A stretch of DNA of 64,000 nucleotides from Panopea generosa. Taxonomy: Eukaryota; Mollusca; Bivalvia; Adapedonta; Hiatellidae. This document shows positions 58,011 to 64,000 of the stretch, one piece after another (position 1 is the stretch's first letter; each line of letters starts with the position of its first letter). The stretch spans positions 48,982,412 through 49,046,411 of the forward strand of contig CM055909.1 in assembly GCA_029582155.1 (NCBI GenBank). Direction: 5' to 3'. The notes under the pieces were generated by a model, which saw nothing but the letters and a program-made list of their open reading frames with translations, had not been told where the DNA came from and ran no database searches. The position numbers and the translations under genes are program-made.

Positions 58011-58799
58011 AAATGATACCAAATATTGAAACAAACATCCTCTACCAATAAAGCTGTAATGTTATATATTATATGGTGTTAAATACAATTTCAAAACAAG
58101 AAACAAAAAAACGACAACATACCCTGAAGTCATTATCACACAGTACCCATCCATCTCATACTTAAACATTTTGATACTGAAGGTCGAAGTAACTTTACAA
58201 AGTGGCAAATGAAATGTGAAAATGTCGAGGTTTCCCCTATCTTGGACATAAAATAATAACAATACACCAAAATACCCCCGCAGCATGCCATAGTACCCTG
58301 TGGCTGCAGTATTCATCTAGCCACCTTCACTCAATAGCTGTCATTTGATACAAATTAATTACCATTCATAAGCTCAGCCACTATAACCAAGGTAACTTGA
58401 TCACGGGTAAAGTGTTAAATGAGGGATGCCATGACTTTTTAATGGTTGACTTTTTCTAAAGGTTTGGTCCTCAACCATTTAATCTCAATTAATTGCTTGG
58501 ACAATTATACAAGAAGATGCACAGATTAGGGAAAATCTGATAGGCGAATATAGTCTAGGCCATACATGAAAAATTTACCTTTCACAAAAAATGTTGTACA
58601 GACTCTATACTTCTGGTAATTGAGACACTCAATGGACAAAAATATATATGTCTTCAAATTTTATAACATGCATAAAAGATTAGATGTTTTAACCTTTAAA
58701 AAAAGAAATGTTGTACAGATTCTATATGTCTGGTAATCGAGAAACTAAATGGCCAAAAATAGATTACCTAATCCATAATGAGCATTAGCAAAACACAAT
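58011..58799. other. Unique AT-rich DNA
   Basis: ATGTTGTACAGA-TCTATA-TCTGGTAAT occurs at 58590 and 58710, an old local duplication of about 120 bp. Minus frame 58062-58316 unsupported. Confidence 0.4.
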
Positions 58800-59232
58800 T
58801 TAAGCTGTTATCAGATGACGTCATTTCAATTCAAACTCATTACAAAAACCTAAAACTATATTTGGAAAACTTTAGAGAGCTCCACATCAGAATGCTTTAC
58901 ACCAAATTTGGTAAAAATCTGTCAAATGATTATAGAGAAGTCACTTGAAGTAAAAGTTAATGGTAGAAGGATGAATCGATGGACGACAGACACGGCTATC
59001 ACAAAAGCTATTGTGTGGACGACTGACACGGCTATCACAAAAGCTCATGTGTGGACAACAGACACGGCTATCACAAAAGCTCATGTGTGGACGACTGACA
59101 CGGCTTTCACAAAAGTTCATGTTTGGACGACAGACAAGGCTATCACAAAAGCTCATGTGTGGACAACAGACACAGCTATCACAAAAGCTCATGTGTGGAC
59201 GACAGACACGGCTATCACAAAAGTTCATGTGA
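58800..59232 (+). mobile_element. Mobile-element tail expanded into a 36-bp array
   Basis: 58860-58980 (ACACCAAATTTGGTAAAAAT, AGAGAAGTCACTTGAAGTAA) resembles the body of GCTCACC-type molluscan elements. At 58981 the tail GGACGACAGACACGGCTATC, ACAAAAGCTCATGTGT starts to repeat with period 36, seven units to 59232. The equivalent single-copy tail is GACACCAGGCGATCACAAAA at 34.1 and 56.8 kb. Confidence 0.75.
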
Positions 59233-59466
59233 GAACAATCTCTGAACTACGAAGTTTCAGGCTAAAATTTAGGAGGTGAAAACTTCATATGGAAGGTAAT
59301 ATGCTCTTGTAGCATTTGTACAGATCAAATTGATTTATGGTCCTAAATCATTTACCTATAGTTGCCTTTTTTAGTAGGTTTTGAGACAATAATTATCAAA
59401 TTTGGACTGTTCAATCAAATCATGTAGTTACATTTATTACTGTGTAATTAGGTAATACTCCAGTGT
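59233..59466. other. AT-rich spacer between arrays
   Basis: No gene. The sequence next to the 23-bp array (AATACTCCAGTGTGA at about 59455) matches the SINE-C word ATACTCCAGTGTGA. Confidence 0.4.
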
Positions 59467-60092
59467 GAGATAACTAGTTGTATTGGTAAGGGATAACCAG
59501 TTGTATTGGTAAGGAATAACCAGCTGTATTGGTAAGGGATAACCAGCTGTAATGGTATGGGATAACCAGCTGTATTGGTAAGGGATAACCAGCTGTATTG
59601 GTATGGGATAACTAGCTGTATTGGTAAGGGATAACCAACTGTATTGGTATGGGATAACCAGCTGTATTGGTATGGGATAACCAGCTGTATTGGTAAGGGA
59701 TAACAAGCTGTATTGGTATGGGATAACCAGCTGTATTGGTATGGGATAACCAGCTGTATTGGTATGGGATAACCAGGTGTATTGGTAAGGGATAACAAGC
59801 TGTATTGGTATGGGATAACCAGCTGTATTGGTAAGGGATAACCAGCTGTATTGGTATGGGATAACCAGCTGTATTGGCAAGGGATAACCATAGTATTGGT
59901 ATGGGATAACCAGCTGTATTGGTATGGGATAACCAGCTGTATTGGTATGGGATAACCAGCTCTATTTGTAAGGGATAACCAGCTGTATTGGTATGGGAAA
60001 ACCAGCTGTATTGGTATGGGATAACCAGCTGTATTGGTAAGGGATAACCAGCTGTATTGGTAAGGGATAACCTGTTGTATTGGTAAGGGATG
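59467..60092. repeat. 23-bp minisatellite, about 27 units
   Basis: Unit TAACCAGCTGTATTGGTATG + GGA, with GGTAAGGGA and GGTATGGGA variants scattered. Period 23 is not divisible by three, but three units (69 bp) give open minus-strand frames. Confidence 0.95.
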
Positions 60093-60767
60093 ATTTAAAT
60101 GAACATGTTCATTGACCTCAGTAGATCAATAATTGATCTGCCTTGGGCTGTCAATCAAACAAGTCTATAATCCAATCAGCAATAGAAATTGTTTTCAGCA
60201 TGCCATTTTCCATAGACAAGCTAACAATCTCTAAGTCAACACTACATTGTATTACATTAGTCTTTGACAACAATGCCATGTGGCCAGTGGGTGAAGTGAT
60301 TGTTGCTCTCGCGTCAGGTCAATTGTTGTGAAGACTGAAGAAAGAAGAAGGGAAAGAAATTTAGCAAGGTAAAACCTGCTTTTACCAATAATGTATTTTG
60401 CATCGAAAATCCAAATATCTGTGCAACATGTTTAATAGTCACCATGGTTTGCTATATACATTACAAGTTCTATATTAACTAGGACATTACAGCCATCTGC
60501 TGCAGTATTTACAGTCCCCTCTCTGTTGTTGAGTACTTTAATTCAGTTAAAATCAATTAGGAAGCAGGTGATTATACACAGCTTTTATAAATTGATTTCT
60601 GTGTCTTACTTATTGATTTCAGCTTTGCAAGTAGGATATACATAAAGATCTTTTCCTTTTGAGACCAACTTGCAGTAATTGTGGGGTCCTATATAGACAC
60701 TGCCTTTTATAAGTACCCCACAAGAGTGATTTTATATACACCAGAACCCTGTAAGTGCCAATGTGTC

Positions 60768-60769
<2 letters not shown>
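60093..60769. other. Unique DNA, no gene seen
   Basis: No repeat or exon candidate recognised. Confidence 0.4.

Positions 60770-60807
<38 letters not shown>
60770..60807. repeat. (AT)n microsatellite
   Basis: About 18 AT dinucleotides. Confidence 0.95.
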
Positions 60808-60810
<3 letters not shown>

Positions 60811-60989
60811 CAGTTACCCTTAAAATATGCTTGTAAGTCCTGTGACAGAGACATGTTTGGATGAATCTGGCTTATTGAGAAACATGTCCAAGACATTGTG
60901 GTTATATAACTGCTGTGTAAGTTAAGTTAGAATTCAATGAAAAATGCCAGTGCTATCACGCCTCAGAAAAATAAGTAATATAAACAACA

Positions 60990-61165
60990 GACAGTTTACC
61001 ATCATGACCAAAACCCTGCTGGTCTTGGTGAGTAGAGCTAAAAAGACTGGTGCTACTGCGTGCACAATGTAAAAGTGTATCGACAGATGGAAGACTGACA
61101 CCAGACTATCAAAATAGTTCCCCTTGACTATATCATGCTGATCGTAATTGCTCAGTTCAGCTAAA
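60990..61165 (+). mobile_element. Decayed tail of a GCTCACC-type element
   Basis: GGTCTTGGTGAGTAGAGCTA and GACTGACACCAGACTATCAA, AATTGCTCAGTTCAGCTAA resemble two known terminal motifs. Boundaries are unclear. Confidence 0.35.
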
Positions 61166-62978
61166 AAATAAATAAGAGCACAGAATGTTTTCAACTTGTT
61201 TAGTTTTATTTCAATATTCTCTCTTCCACTGCCTGGCAAAACTAAATTCTTACCCAACAATGTTCCTGGAGAGGGCCATGGATTAAGAAATCTGACTTAT
61301 AATTACAATTTACTTTTTACTGATCTCAGCTGTTGCTATTCTCATTTCGAGCAAAAAGCAATATATTCATTTGTTTGTGCAGTCTCTACTTGTCATAAAT
61401 AAATAAGAAACTAATCTAAAATTTAAATGCAACATCAGTCATGTGACAGACGTGCAATGAGATGCATTTAACATTTAACCACAGGCACGCTGCATGACAA
61501 CGCACATGGATGAAGCACTCAGAAAACACTGTCACCATCGTGATCGCTATATTATCATTTTACAAAATTTATTGAGCTTTTCATTAAAGCCTCTAGTTCA
61601 ACAGAAAAAAAATGAAGCAATTGTTGTACAACGCCAAGCAAAAACCTTCCCCTGCCTCTCCCTGCTCTCATTAAATTGTTGTTTTATGGATATTTTACTT
61701 TTTCCAAATCTGCATAATAACCCATGTTCATTCCCAGGAAACCATAAACCTCTCTAAAAGTGACAAACGCAGCCAGGAGATCACATGGAATATATTTCTG
61801 TATTCCAGTATAATGTACCAGGACATAAAATGCTTCAAAAGAGAAGTTTTATGCTCGTCAAATGTTTGAAGAACATTGTATCAATTTTTATTTCTGTCTA
61901 AATCAATAGTTTAGAAAACTTCTATATTTTAATTGTGCCCTAAACCTGGATGGTATCAGACGGCGAAGTCAATCGCATTAAATCATCGCAAACTTTCTAT
62001 TTTTGAGAAACTGTTTGAACATTTACTGAACTTAACCAAATGAGTAAACTCTGATATTTGGGAAGTAGTGTATTTATGTATTGTTAATTGTCTTCACAGT
62101 AAAGCTCAACATTAAATATTTAAGAATCTATTTCTTACACTGGTTTAATGGTTAAAGGAAGTTTATCAGGATAAAATGCTATAAATGACTTAAAAAATAA
62201 ATTATTTATCAAAATGGATAAAAGCATCTCATAATCATTAATGAATATAAACCAAACAGTTTAGTATGTGTACGTCAAATCCACCAAAATGCAAGAAAAT
62301 TTGATATGTAAACTGGAATGATAAATTCGAAACGAAATCCCCATTCTAAAAATAAACAGCACTTAAATACTTCTTGACAATCTTCGCATTTTCTTACTCT
62401 TTCTTAAAAGAAGTAATTTTTATTACATGTAAACCTGAATAACAGATCATATTGATATCAAAATGAAATCAACAAACTCATTTAATACATCACAAAATAT
62501 GTTACCATTTCAATCGGGAAATCTATTTTGGTATATCCTAGGTGCGTAGCCCAAGTTATGAAAAATCATTTCAAAAATTGTATTTGTGATTTATACGAGT
62601 AATATATAATGTCATATGTGTTTATATGGCAATAAAAAATATTTAAACTAAAATAACTTGTTTTATTCTAGCTTCTTTGTTTTTTAAGTTGCACAAACAG
62701 ACACCCTTACACTGAAGAAAATTTAGTCACTGCCTGTGTGAATGTTTTGAATGATATAACAAATTGTTAAATAACTCATTGTAAAGAATGCCCCTTAAAA
62801 AGATACCAAAATTTGCAAACATGTAGGGACACCTTACCAGTGTTTTTTGTTACCGCAAATATTCTGCGAAATTCAGCCCCATTTACCCCTGAAAATAATA
62901 ATCCCCTCCCTAAATGTCAAAAAAATCCCCTCAAATGTTGTTTGGTTTCTTTTAAATGGGGTTTAATGACAGCTTAAC
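61166..62978. other. Unique AT-rich DNA
   Basis: Short plus frames at 61196-61402 and 61494-61757 have no recognised domain. Nothing else recognised. Confidence 0.4.
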
Positions 62979-62979
62979 A

Positions 62980-63078
62980 GTTTAAAACAATGAAGAACAG
63001 GGATGTTGACATGTTTAAAACAATGAAGAACAGGGATGTTGACATGTTTAAAACAATGAAGAACAGGGATGTTGACAT
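62980..63078. repeat. 33-bp minisatellite, three units
   Basis: Unit GTTTAAAACAATGAAGAACA plus GGGATGTTGACAT, identical at 62980, 63013 and 63046. Confidence 0.95.
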
Positions 63079-64000
63079 TGTAACTATTTTAAACATACAT
63101 ACAATTTCTTTTGTTTTTTCATTTTATTTTACCACTTATTAAAATTCTGCCAAACTCCAATTTATGCTCATCCCCACAACCCCCACCCCCACACCCCCAC
63201 CACTTTTGCCATAAAGTAAAAAAACACACTGCTAATACACAGGCAAATGAACTCTCACAATTATTCTATAATGTAAACTATATAGCTATGGTTATAATTT
63301 GGATTTTTAAGCTCAAGTCTAAGAATATTCTCAACAATGGTTGGTTAATAACTATCACAAAAAGAAGTTCTCTGCTTTTTTTAAATGGACGTACAGGCAG
63401 ACTGAAAAAAGCAAAACCTATAATGTCCCGCCGTAAATAAAAATGTGTTCGTCCCATCTCAAAACAGTTGTGCCTGCAATTGGCACCAAGTTTCTAATAG
63501 AGAATGGCAGGCAGACAAAATCAATGTCCCCAACTACTGCATCATTCTTGGACTTATCCTATCTCTTATCATTATAAGTAACATCCATGAGGCACCTTAT
63601 ATTGTATTGACAATTCTAAATTAATATAACAAATACCATAAATGCCACAGTTGCCATGGAAATACAGCGAATCAAATGGGACATTTTTTTCAGTTTGTTA
63701 TTTTCATAAAAAAGAAATCAGCTCAGCAAAGGCAAGCATATGATCGAAACAGGACATGAGTAAATTAATGTAACAAATGACAAATATCATAGATTGGTTA
63801 CCATGGAAACGTAAATGGAATCATGCCGACAACTTAAAATAATTCTGGAATGGCAGTTTTTGTCAATTTGGTGACATTATGAGCAATACAAGATATTTTC
63901 TAGACTCAATAATGGTATATAAAAACAGTTTGTTGTGAGAATGTAACTATTATATTAGATATAATGTATTCTTCTATTACAAATTTACAACTGAAAAAGT
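63079..64000. other. AT-rich DNA with a weak dispersed motif
   Basis: A C-rich stretch lies at 63170-63200. TAACAAATACCATAAATG with GTTGCCATGGAAA at 63628-63661 and TAACAAATGACAAATATCAT with GGTTACCATGGAAAC at 63770-63809 suggest a diverged duplication of about 145 bp. No gene. Confidence 0.4.

Noticed and set aside
1..64000. LINE, LTR or viral coding remnants
   Set aside because: No reverse transcriptase, integrase or transposase motif was recognised in any open frame; the elements seen are all non-autonomous.

Overview
This is eukaryotic, AT-rich, repeat-dominated DNA with no operons and no obvious intact protein-coding gene. The interspersed repeats point to an invertebrate, most likely a bivalve mollusc. 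The evidence is tRNA-headed SINEs with CAA-rich tails, elements that begin AAGAGGCCCAAGAGGGCC, and elements whose tails read ATCACAAAAGCTCACC then GCTCAGGTGAGCTAA. That taxonomic call is inference from recognised repeat styles, not from a gene. Long open reading frames exist only because several tandem repeats have periods divisible by three.

Family labels below are local to this window. SINE-A has a head like GCTCAGTCGGTTACG and about 280 bp length. SINE-B has a head like TGGTCCAGTGGTAGAG and a core GTCCTTGAGCAAGACAC. SINE-C has a head GGTGGTCTAGTGGTAGAGC, about 330 bp length and a CAACAACAA tail. SINE-D has a head GCAGTAGTGCAGTGGATAG and a tail ACTAGTTGTACCCAGGAAAC. SINE-E has a Leu/Ser-tRNA-like head GTGTCCGAGCGGTCCAAGGC. 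MITE-1 is about 180 bp with termini CAGTCAAACCTGT / ACAGGTTTGACTG and TA target duplications.

Layout: 0-7.8 kb holds MITE-1, two copies of a 120-bp retroposon with their own target duplications, a 46-bp array and several SINE-B/D copies. 7.8-11.8 kb is one SINE-C copy swollen by about 112 copies of a 34-bp piece of itself. 12-21 kb has a fold-back repeat, a 62-bp array, a hAT-like MITE, a 51-bp array of tRNA-like modules, a SINE-C split by a second hAT-like MITE, and a pogo/Tigger-like element. 21-28.7 kb is mostly unique AT-rich DNA with SINEs. 28.7-31.2 kb and 34.9-36.6 kb are large minisatellites. 37-47.8 kb is dense in SINEs. 47.9-48.7 kb on the minus strand carries the only plausible gene fragment, two exon candidates for a secreted, Cys-rich, N-glycosylated protein with one apparent frameshift. 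50.8-60.1 kb is another minisatellite belt, including a second SINE-C expanded by a 63-bp unit and arrays built from the tails of other mobile elements. 60.1-64 kb is largely unique DNA.

The main pattern is that minisatellites (roughly 15 kb of the window) repeatedly arise inside transposable elements. At least five arrays can be traced to a segment of a recognised element, and in one the short direct repeats that probably seeded the expansion are visible. I found no genes working as a pathway and no convincing new enzymatic or defence system.
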